64,000 bases of DNA, from NCBI RefSeq assembly GCF_025639885.1, contig NZ_CP106738.1:2852001-2916000 (forward strand). Reading direction: 5' to 3'. Position numbers and translations under genes: made by a program. Under the pieces are notes generated by a model. The model saw nothing but the letters and a program-made list of their open reading frames with translations. It was not told the DNA's origin and did no database searches. Positions within the stretch are counted from its first letter, which is position 1, and each line of letters begins with the position of its first letter. Shown piece by piece: positions 52,292 through 59,057 of the stretch. The DNA comes from Roseovarius pelagicus (GTDB lineage Bacteria; Pseudomonadota; Alphaproteobacteria; Rhodobacterales; Rhodobacteraceae).

Positions 52292-53725
52292 TCAATCCAT
52301 TACGTAGCCATATGAGCCGCTGAAGTCCTGTTTGGCAACCTCTCCAGTCGGTCCGGTATCGGGCCCCACGTTGCGCGCAACGCGTCCGTTCAGGAATAGG
52401 TCTGCCTCGGATGGCAGGCGAACCCGGTCAGTGGGCAGCGCCAGCGCCTCTCCCTTGGTTGGGGTCACCAAGTGCGCGGTCACGATAATCACCAGCTCTG
52501 TTTGCGAGCGTTGATAATCGGCGCTACGGAAAAGAGCACCAAGGATTGGGATGTCACCAATCCAGGGTATCTGACCGTTGGTGTCCTGAAAATCATCCTG
52601 CAACAGCCCCGCGATGGCAAAGCTCTCGCCGTCGCGCATGGCGATGGTGGTCGAGGCGTCACGCCGACGGAACGCATTGATCGTAAAGCTGTTTACCCCG
52701 CCGATCGTGATCCCGTTGTTGGGGTCCAAAGCCGATACTGCGGCTGCAATTTCGAGGTTGATCACATCATCATCAAGCACACGCGGCACAAAGTTCAACT
52801 CAACACCAAAGGGTTTGTATTCGACGGTAATCGTGCTGTTGTCCTGAGCGATCGGAATCGGGTATTCGCCACCCGCAAGGAATTTTGCCTCTTGCCCCGA
52901 CAGGGCCGTCAGATTTGGTTCTGCCAGAGTGCGCACAACGCCTTTGCTTTCAAGAGCTTGCATCAGGATGCCGATCTGAGCGGATCCTGCGTTAAAGCCA
53001 AAGAAAACCGCGCCATTGTTGGCCGATCCGTTCGGGCCAGTGCCTGGAACGACCCCTGCAATGTTGGCATTGGACGCGCCGGCATTGTTAGTCGAAGCAC
53101 CTACGCCTAGGCCACCTGTCGACAGGCCGTCCACCGAGAGCGAAGTCGAAAGGCTCTTGGCCACGGTTCGCTGCATTTCGGCGAAACGCACTTTCAGCAT
53201 GACCTGCTGTTTGCCCGATACGCTCATCAGGTTGGACACCCGTTCAGGTGCATAGCGTTCTGCCAGGTCCAGTGCGCGCTGCATGCGCGGGGTGCTGGAA
53301 ACGGTGCCCGAAAGCACGATGCCATCATTGGCGGTACGCACTTCGATTCGCTCATTCGGAAGGATCTGGCGCAACCGTTCCTTGAACTCCGATACATCGG
53401 CGCTCACCCGGACTTCGACATTGGTAATAAGCCTGCCGTTTTCATCGAGCAGCGTCAGTGTCGTACGCCCCGGCGATTTGCCGAGGACATAGATGGTACG
53501 ATCCGACAAGGTCGAAAAATCGGCGATAGATGGGTTCGCGATGCTCAGTTCTGCAAAGGGTACGTCGCTTTCGACAACGACAGCACGGTTCATCGCAACA
53601 CTTAGATCGCGGCCCGTGCCTTTACGAACGACATGCAGGCTTTCTGCATGAACCGGCGCAGGGCCTGTGCCCGCGCAAATGGCAAACCCCAGCAGGGCTG
53701 CCGCAAAAATACTTCTACTTTTCAT
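52292..53725 (-). CDS. rcpA: Outer-membrane secretin RcpA/CpaC
   Basis: 477 residues with a Sec signal peptide (IFAAALLGFAICAGTGPAPVHA). N-terminal secretin N0-like domain (LSVAMNRAVVVESDVPFAELSIANPSIADF), BON-type domain (ERIEVRTANDGIVLSGTVSS), and the C-terminal secretin core (LNFVPRVLDDDVINLEIAAAVSALD ... IPWIGDIPILGALFRS, VIIVTAHLV). It forms the outer-membrane gate for the Flp pilus. Its own upstream region (53726-54040) has a terminator for rcpC, so it probably has a promoter of its own. Confidence 0.94.
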   Translation of the reverse strand: MKSRSIFAAALLGFAICAGTGPAPVHAESLHVVRKGTGRDLSVAMNRAVVVESDVPFAELSIANPSIADFSTLSDRTIYVLGKSPGRTTLTLLDENGRLITNVEVRVSADVSEFKERLRQILPNERIEVRTANDGIVLSGTVSSTPRMQRALDLAERYAPERVSNLMSVSGKQQVMLKVRFAEMQRTVAKSLSTSLSVDGLSTGGLGVGASTNNAGASNANIAGVVPGTGPNGSANNGAVFFGFNAGSAQIGILMQALESKGVVRTLAEPNLTALSGQEAKFLAGGEYPIPIAQDNSTITVEYKPFGVELNFVPRVLDDDVINLEIAAAVSALDPNNGITIGGVNSFTINAFRRRDASTTIAMRDGESFAIAGLLQDDFQDTNGQIPWIGDIPILGALFRSADYQRSQTELVIIVTAHLVTPTKGEALALPTDRVRLPSEADLFLNGRVARNVGPDTGPTGEVAKQDFSGSYGYVMD

Positions 53726-54040
53726 GTGACCTGCCTTTTCCGATCACGCCTCATTTCGGGTCTTTTTGCCCGTATTGCTTATTAGTCTGAGGCATTTTGA
53801 CTTTTTTATCAAGAATCAATGCTACTTAGCCGATTTTTATCAGATTGGACGTTAAACAGTTGCATGAAAGAAACGGGGCATCGCAGAAGCGACACCCCGA
53901 TTTTGCAAGTGTTTTCAGTGGGCCATGTCATCGCGCCGCCTGTATTTTTGCAGGTCCACGGGGCGTGATCACGCGAGCACAACATCAATAGTTTGGGCGT
54001 TTTCGATCACGCATGTGGTTTGAAGCGATTGCAGGATGCA
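53726..54040. other. Intergenic region between rcpA and rcpC
   Basis: 315 bases without a gene. It holds an rcpC terminator (53874-53899), three copies of GATCACGC (53742-53749, 53967-53974, 54005-54012), the middle one inside a GCGTGATCACGC palindrome (53963-53974), and an AT-rich stretch (53790-53870) suited to the rcpA promoter on the minus strand. Confidence 0.5.
53874..53899 (-). terminator. Intrinsic terminator downstream of rcpC
   Basis: On the minus strand CGGGGTGTCGC (53899-53889) pairs with GCGATGCCCCG (53884-53874) through 9 Watson-Crick and 2 G-U pairs, loop TTCT, followed by TTTCTTTC. It would separate flp-rcpC transcripts from rcpA. Confidence 0.6.
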
Positions 54041-54910
54041 TCAGTTCGTGCACGGGATCGGTGTGATGATGACCTCAGAACCGCGGCGCGTCCGGATCGA
54101 GCAGACCTGCTCTTGCGGACGTTCAACAGCCACCGGTGAGCTTGCGAGCCCGAGCAATTGATGTTGGTCTATTTCAATCGCAGTAGTGATCGTGTCATCC
54201 TGGGCACCAACCAACGAAAGGCTCAGGCGTCCGGTCGACTGGGCTTGCTGCAACGCCGCGACCTGTTCGGGGCGCGCCGATACCGTAACTGTGCGTGCGA
54301 TTTGCGCCTTTAGGTCGTCGCCGTTCGCACTTTGATCGATTGCGATCAGCTTGATCCCGGCCTCGATCAGTTTGGTCACGTCGCCGCTGGAATTACCTTC
54401 GGTGCGCATGGCATCGCCGCCGATGCTGCCGGTCCAATAGACATCTACCCGATCTCCGGGGCGCAGAAAGCCAGATACACCAGAGGTACGGTCCACTTCG
54501 ATCGCGAATGCACGCATGCCGCGCTCCAGAGCGTTCGTGATGCCGGCATCTTCGCCGGGGCCGGTTACTTTGACTGCGAGAATCGCCTCGAATTTCTCCA
54601 TCGCGCGCAAGACTGTGCGCGGCTCGTCTTCACCTTCAGGGAACAGCGCCTCTTCAGTGCCGTAGATACCCTCAGGCAGAGATGCTTTGGGAAACTTAAC
54701 CAGTTGGACGTCTTTTTTCATCAGGCGCTGGCCATATTTCAATGGTTCTTTGGCGACGTAGATATCGACCGTTTCGATCACAGGTGCGCGGGATTTGCGT
54801 TCTTGGGCCAGCTGGGCCTGATAGCCTTGGATATAATTCTTGGCCATATATACGGCAAAGCCAGCAAGGCCGAGCCCCACCACAAGTACCAGTCCAAAAA
54901 CAGCGCGCAT
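54041..54910 (-). CDS. rcpC: Flp pilus assembly protein RcpC/CpaB
   Basis: 289 residues. One N-terminal membrane segment (VFGLVLVVGLGLAGFAVYMAKNYI), then a SAF/RcpC domain (VDIYVAKEPLKYGQRLMKKDVQLVKFP and GMRAFAIEVDRTSGVSGFLRPGDRVDVYWTG). It is a periplasmic/inner-membrane part that stabilises secretin or pilus. It lies 155 bases after flp2. Confidence 0.93.
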   Translation of the reverse strand: MRAVFGLVLVVGLGLAGFAVYMAKNYIQGYQAQLAQERKSRAPVIETVDIYVAKEPLKYGQRLMKKDVQLVKFPKASLPEGIYGTEEALFPEGEDEPRTVLRAMEKFEAILAVKVTGPGEDAGITNALERGMRAFAIEVDRTSGVSGFLRPGDRVDVYWTGSIGGDAMRTEGNSSGDVTKLIEAGIKLIAIDQSANGDDLKAQIARTVTVSARPEQVAALQQAQSTGRLSLSLVGAQDDTITTAIEIDQHQLLGLASSPVAVERPQEQVCSIRTRRGSEVIITPIPCTN

Positions 54911-55002
54911 GGCCTATCCTTTCGTCGTTACGTCTTTGCCGCACGCGGGCGACCGCGAGTCGGCATTATCCAATCCGGTTTGTATCCGGTAATTGTGGCA
55001 AA

Positions 55003-55018
55003 ACCGGGTTCACCCGGT
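55003..55018 (-). terminator. Hairpin between flp2 and rcpC
   Basis: ACCGGGT and ACCCGGT (55003-55018) pair around two bases (GA on the minus strand) with TTTG after it. It lies 47 bases downstream of flp2. It may lower rcpC relative to the pilin genes. A short ATCCGGT direct repeat is nearby (54973-54990). Confidence 0.45.
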
Positions 55019-55065
55019 GTTTGCTTTGCGGTGGTTCGGCCTGTGTAGGGCGAGCGAAGAAGCGG

Positions 55066-55263
55066 TTATCTGTTAACGCCGCTGACGCTTACGCCGGAAA
55101 CTTCGTTTTTGATGTCGCCAGACAGTTTTGACGATGCGCCCATCATCTCTGCTACGCCGCCGGCTGCCAGACCTACAACGGCTGCGGTCAGAACAACCCA
55201 ATCGACCGTCACCGCGCCATCTTCGTCGCGTTTGAAAATTCTGAGATTTCTGATCTTCTTCAT
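55066..55263 (-). CDS. flp: Flp-family pilin 2
   Basis: 65 residues. Short basic leader (KKIRNLRIFKRDEDG), predicted TadV cut after G16, then AVTVDWVVLTAAVVGLAAGG, the hydrophobic pilin helix. It differs from the classical E-Y (Glu/Tyr) Flp motif by having D-W (VDW). It shares DEDGAVTVDWVVLTAAVVGL with flp1 at 55451. It lies downstream of a strong hairpin, so it is probably a minor pilin. Confidence 0.9.
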   Translation of the reverse strand: MKKIRNLRIFKRDEDGAVTVDWVVLTAAVVGLAAGGVAEMMGASSKLSGDIKNEVSGVSVSGVNR

Positions 55264-55393
55264 AGCAGCACCTCGATGTTGATGTGGCAGCTCATGAAAG
55301 CAACGATCAGATGACCTGAACGCAAGAAAACGGGCGTTCGAAAAAACCGATACTGCGGTGCTGCATGAGGCAGACTTGGGTGTATTAACACCA

Positions 55394-55424
55394 GAGAGCC
55401 GCAAATCCGTGACTTGCGGCTCTC
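55394..55424 (-). terminator. Perfect 11-bp hairpin between flp1 and flp2
   Basis: GAGAGCCGCAA (55394-55404) and TTGCGGCTCTC (55414-55424) form a perfect stem over 9 bases, 26 bases after the flp1 stop. No T-run follows on the minus strand (CTGGTG), so it looks like an attenuator or an RNA-stabilising end rather than a full stop. It would yield much flp1 and less downstream message. Confidence 0.55.
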
Positions 55425-55450
55425 CGTAACTTGGGTGGCGAAGCTAGAAA

Positions 55451-55642
55451 TTAGCTGCCAACGCCTGTGACGGCAGTTGCTTCGACGCCAGTCTGAATGT
55501 CGTCTGCCAGGTTGCCAATACCGGTCGAAACAGTCGACACGCCTGCAACACCCAGGCCAACCACAGCAGCGGTCAGAACGACCCAGTCAACTGTCACGGC
55601 ACCGTCTTCGTCTTTGCTGAAGTTTTTGAAAAATTTGATCAT
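55451..55642 (-). CDS. flp: Flp-family pilin 1 (probable major pilin)
   Basis: 63 residues. Leader KFFKNFSKDEDG is cut after G14 by prepilin peptidase; the mature part AVTVDWVVLTAAVVGLGVAGV forms the assembly helix, and ~30 residues follow (TVSTGIGNLADDIQTGV). As first gene of the tad locus, followed by a strong hairpin, it is most likely the major pilin. ATG 55642 has a GGAGG site. Confidence 0.92.
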   Translation of the reverse strand: MIKFFKNFSKDEDGAVTVDWVVLTAAVVGLGVAGVSTVSTGIGNLADDIQTGVEATAVTGVGS

Positions 55643-56013
55643 GGTTTGGTCCCTCCAAAGGATCATAAAGTTTACTCAGGTTCGTAACCGTTTTGCTTTC
55701 TGGCCGCCTCTCTCTGTTGGCCGTCTGCGCTGCGGTATGGGGAGATATAGCCAGTCAATTCGGGCAGGAATTGGGCACGATTGGTTCGATTTTGGAGCAG
55801 ATTAATATTTCCGTAAGGTAACTTGTTAACATATTGTTTTATAACGATATAAAAATCTGAAAAATTTCGATTTCATGCGGGGACTGTACCGAATTGATGT
55901 CCGTTTGCGGTTGATTGACCCCAAAAACGCACCAATAGCTGGTAAAAATCGAAGACTTTTGCGATGCTCAGGTCAATAATCAACAGGCCGAGCAGTCCGC
56001 CGTGAGTAAAATT
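55643..56013. other. Divergent promoter region between flp1 and the transglycosylase gene
   Basis: 371 bases with a strongly AT-rich centre (55796-55880; TTAATATTT, GTTAAC, TTTTATAACGATATAAAAATC). It must hold the flp1 promoter (minus) and the transglycosylase promoter (plus). I see no gene and no clear consensus pair; TTAA-type motifs would suit CtrA-like control, but no full site is convincing. Confidence 0.45.
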
Positions 56014-56823
56014 ATGAAAAAATACGTATTGGCGGCGATGCTGTCAGTTCTGAGTGCAGGCGCGCTAGCGGGCGATCCCGCACCATTTCCCGAGTTTACC
56101 TTTAAGATGGGCAAACCACCCAAGGCTGGAACGGCCAAGCGTATCACGATCCAGATCGAACCGGGCGATCAGGCGACACCGTCAGCGCCGGCAAAGCCCG
56201 ATGACGTCCCCGGCGCTCCGGTGCGTGCCGCGCAATACGATTGGTTTTGGGATCATATCCCTCCGGGTTACTCGGATGCGGGTGCGCTGCGGTTTGAAAC
56301 GGCATTGCAGAAATTGGCGCAGCCGCCCGCAGGTGCCGCAGCCCCGCGACCGCGCTTGCAGCACATTCAGCAAATCGCGCTCAGCCAAGGCCAGAACATC
56401 CTTATGGCGACGATTGGCACCGATGTATCCCCGGCGCTCGTATTGGCAGTGATTTCGGTTGAGTCCGGCGGGCGCGACGACGCGCTCAGCGAAAAGGGCG
56501 CGCAGGGTCTGATGCAGCTGATCCCGGCCACGGCAACGCGCTTTGGCGTGGACGACAGTCTGGCGGCAGATCAGAATATCAAGGGCGGGGTGGCCTACCT
56601 TGATTGGTTGCTAAAGGAGTTCAAGGGCGATCCGATCTTGGCGCTGGCGGGGTACAACGCGGGCGAGAACGCGGTGAAAGCAAATGAGGGCGTCCCTCCA
56701 TATCCAGAAACGCGCGACTATATACCAAAGGTTCTAGCCGCCTATGATGTCGCGCGCGGGCTATGCAAGACACGGCCGCAATTCATATCCGATGGCTGCG
56801 CGCTGAACCTGGCCATGAAATAG
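56014..56823 (+). CDS. Secreted lytic transglycosylase (SLT domain)
   Basis: 269 residues with a Sec signal peptide (KKYVLAAMLSVLSAGALA). After ~90 variable residues an SLT domain follows: VLAVISVESGGRDDALSEKGAQGLMQLIPATATRFGV with catalytic E150, then NIKGGVAYLDWLL and ALAGYNAGENAVKANEGVPPYPETRDYI. It cleaves peptidoglycan. Divergent position next to flp1 suggests it opens the wall for the Flp pilus. GTG 56002 is an alternative start. Confidence 0.92.
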   Translation: MKKYVLAAMLSVLSAGALAGDPAPFPEFTFKMGKPPKAGTAKRITIQIEPGDQATPSAPAKPDDVPGAPVRAAQYDWFWDHIPPGYSDAGALRFETALQKLAQPPAGAAAPRPRLQHIQQIALSQGQNILMATIGTDVSPALVLAVISVESGGRDDALSEKGAQGLMQLIPATATRFGVDDSLAADQNIKGGVAYLDWLLKEFKGDPILALAGYNAGENAVKANEGVPPYPETRDYIPKVLAAYDVARGLCKTRPQFISDGCALNLAMK

Positions 56824-56825
56824 AA

Positions 56826-56857
56826 TTGGGCGCCTCCTATATATAAGAGCCGCCCAA
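56826..56857. terminator. Bidirectional hairpin between transglycosylase and scoB genes
   Basis: TTGGGCG (56826-56832) pairs with CGCCCAA (56851-56857), extended inside by CTC/GAG and a TATATA core with two mismatches. It lies 2 bases past the transglycosylase stop and 25 bases from the convergent scoB stop. Confidence 0.5.
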
Positions 56858-56882
56858 CAAGTCCGTATTCGAGATGTCTGGG

Positions 56883-57509
56883 TCAGACGAGCGTGGCCTC
56901 GGTCGCGGCGCGCAACTCGTCTTCGGTCACGCCGTCCGCAGTCTCGACGATGCGCAGACCGCCCTCGACCACATCCAGCACGCCCAGATTGGTAATGATC
57001 CGGTCCACAACACCTTTGCCGGTCAGGGGCAGGGTGCAGGACTTCAGCACCTTGCTGTCGCCGTGTTTGTTGGTGTGGTCCATGACCACGACCACACGGC
57101 CAACGCCCGCGACCAGATCCATCGCGCCGCCCATGCCTTTGACCAGCTTGCCGGGGATCATCCAGTTCGCCAGATCGCCATTCTCGGCCACTTCCATCGC
57201 GCCGAGGATTGCGGCGGCGATTTTTCCACCGCGGATCATGCCAAAGCTTTGCGCGCTGTCGAAATAGGCAGTGCGGCTCAGTTCAGTGATGGTCTGCTTG
57301 CCTGCGTTGATCAGGTCCGGGTCTTCGTCACCTTCAAGCGGGAAAGGCCCCATGCCAAGCATGCCGTTCTCGGATTGCAGGGTGATGTCCTTGTCACCAA
57401 CATAGTTCGCCACCAGCGTCGGGATCCCGATGCCAAGGTTCACGTACATGCCGTCTTCCAGCTCTTGTGCCGCGCGGGCGGCCATTTGATTGCGATCCCA
57501 AGGCATCAT
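56883..57509 (-). CDS. scoB: 3-oxoacid CoA-transferase subunit B
   Basis: 208 residues. The catalytic Glu motif is [24 protein letters not shown] and [18 protein letters not shown] are typical of the SCOT beta subunit. It moves CoA between succinyl-CoA and a 3-oxoacid, for ketone-body use. It overlaps scoA by 4 bases (ATGA), so the two subunits are coupled. Confidence 0.94.
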   Translation of the reverse strand: MMPWDRNQMAARAAQELEDGMYVNLGIGIPTLVANYVGDKDITLQSENGMLGMGPFPLEGDEDPDLINAGKQTITELSRTAYFDSAQSFGMIRGGKIAAAILGAMEVAENGDLANWMIPGKLVKGMGGAMDLVAGVGRVVVVMDHTNKHGDSKVLKSCTLPLTGKGVVDRIITNLGVLDVVEGGLRIVETADGVTEDELRAATEATLV

Positions 57510-58231
57510 GCGTCCTCCCTTTTGCGAACGGTGCGTTGTTCAATACGCTTTTCGTGATCACCCTGAACGATCCGATGCACATAAATGCCGGGCAGGTGGA
57601 TGCTGTCGGGGTCCAGTGACCCGCGCGGCACGATCTCTTCGACCTCGGCGATGCAGATCTTGCCACACATGGCTGCGGGTGGGTTAAAGTTACGGGCCGT
57701 CTTGCGGAACACGAGGTTCCCGGTGTCATCGGCCTTCCATGCCTTAACGATCGACAGATCGGCAAAGATACCGCGTTCGAGGATGTATTCCTCGGGTTGA
57801 CCATCGGGGCCAGTGGGAAACTCCTTCACTTCCTTGCCTTCGGCGATAACTGTGCCCACTCCGGTTTTGGTATAAAAACCTGGAATGCCGCAGCCGCCCG
57901 CGCGCATCCGCTCGGCCAGCGTGCCTTGCGGGTTGAATTCCAGCTCCAACTCGCCGCTCAGATATTGACGCATGAATTCGGCGTTCTCGCCGACATAGGA
58001 TGACAGCATCTTTTTCACCTGCCGCGTTTGCAGCAGAATACCGATACCAAAATCGTCGACGCCGGCATTGTTAGAGGCAAAGGTCAGATCCTTGGTGCCT
58101 GCCTCCTTGATCGCCTGCAACAGCAGCTCTGGAATGCCGCAGAGACCAAAGCCCCCCGACGCGATGAACATTCCATCAAACAGCACGCCGTCCAGTGCCT
58201 CTTTGGCGGATCCATAGACCTTTTTCATCAA
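57506..58231 (-). CDS. scoA: 3-oxoacid CoA-transferase subunit A
   Basis: 241 residues. [16 protein letters not shown] and [18 protein letters not shown] are SCOT alpha-subunit motifs, and [22 protein letters not shown] is the GGAG-like loop. Partner of scoB directly downstream. The thiolase at 26870 could supply or use acetoacetyl-CoA but is far away. Confidence 0.94.
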   Translation of the reverse strand: MMKKVYGSAKEALDGVLFDGMFIASGGFGLCGIPELLLQAIKEAGTKDLTFASNNAGVDDFGIGILLQTRQVKKMLSSYVGENAEFMRQYLSGELELEFNPQGTLAERMRAGGCGIPGFYTKTGVGTVIAEGKEVKEFPTGPDGQPEEYILERGIFADLSIVKAWKADDTGNLVFRKTARNFNPPAAMCGKICIAEVEEIVPRGSLDPDSIHLPGIYVHRIVQGDHEKRIEQRTVRKREDA

Positions 58232-58361
58232 AGCCCCCTCGTTGTGATTGGTTGGGACCGATATGGGGTGAGCCGCATGGCAGAGTCAACGCTGCCCGGC
58301 ACACGGGCCGGGCAGGTAAGGGTTTATACGTATGCGGAGCAGTGCATGCCTGCTTGCCGGA

Positions 58362-58922
58362 TCACAGCACCAGTACCTGTGTGCCGATGGGCGTGATCGC
58401 GAACAGTTCCTCAATCATCGGATTGTATAGTCCGATGCAGCCCGAAGATGAACGCCGCCCGATCTTGCGCGTGTCATGGGTGCCGTGGATCAAGTAGGCG
58501 GGCCATGTCAGATACATGGCATGAGTGCCCAGCGGATTATCTGGACCTGCGGGCATAAACGTCGGCAGGCTGGGGTCACGCTTGCGCATGTTCTGGGTGG
58601 GGGTCCATGTCGGGCCGACCTTCTTACGGACGATCTTGGTATAGCCCCGTTTGGTCAACTCGTCGGACATGGGGATCGACGTAGGAAACACGCGGTAGTC
58701 GCTACCGTCGGCGTTCCAATAGTGCAAAGCGCGGGATGTGGTGTCCGCGATAATCGCGCCTTTGCCCAACGTGTCGAAATGATCCTGCCACTTTTGAGTG
58801 ACAAAACTGGAGGTGTTACGCCGAACCGGCGCCTGTTGTGCGGTGGCCAGTGCCGGGGTGACGAAACCGGTCGCTGCCGCACCCAGAATGAGCGCGCGCC
58901 GCGAAAGGGATGTATGTGCCAT
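58362..58922 (-). CDS. Tat-exported L,D-transpeptidase (YkuD family)
   Basis: 186 residues. The N-terminus has a twin-arginine signal (SLSRRALILGAAATGF) cut near ALATA. The YkuD domain is present: LTWPAYLIHGTHD with H146 and RRSSSGCIGLYNP with catalytic C162. Usual family text is S-x-GC-x-R; here the Arg is Gly, an odd change. It would crosslink peptidoglycan by 3-3 bonds or tether proteins. ATG 58922 fits the signal; upstream starts at 58937 and 58970 exist. Confidence 0.88.
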   Translation of the reverse strand: MAHTSLSRRALILGAAATGFVTPALATAQQAPVRRNTSSFVTQKWQDHFDTLGKGAIIADTTSRALHYWNADGSDYRVFPTSIPMSDELTKRGYTKIVRKKVGPTWTPTQNMRKRDPSLPTFMPAGPDNPLGTHAMYLTWPAYLIHGTHDTRKIGRRSSSGCIGLYNPMIEELFAITPIGTQVLVL

Positions 58923-59057
58923 GTCTGCCTCTGTCATCTGCGAAAGTTTTGCGCAGACTGCACCGGACACCCGACGGGCGAAAGGTAGTGCCCGGTCACA
59001 ATGGCGTTAACATCGGCGCTGCAACGTGGGTATGCAGCGCACGCATGCCACGCGTGG

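Noticed and set aside
55755..55790. Sigma-54 promoter before the transglycosylase gene (GGGCACG ... TT)
   Set aside because: Spacing between the GG and GC elements does not fit the -24/-12 rule.
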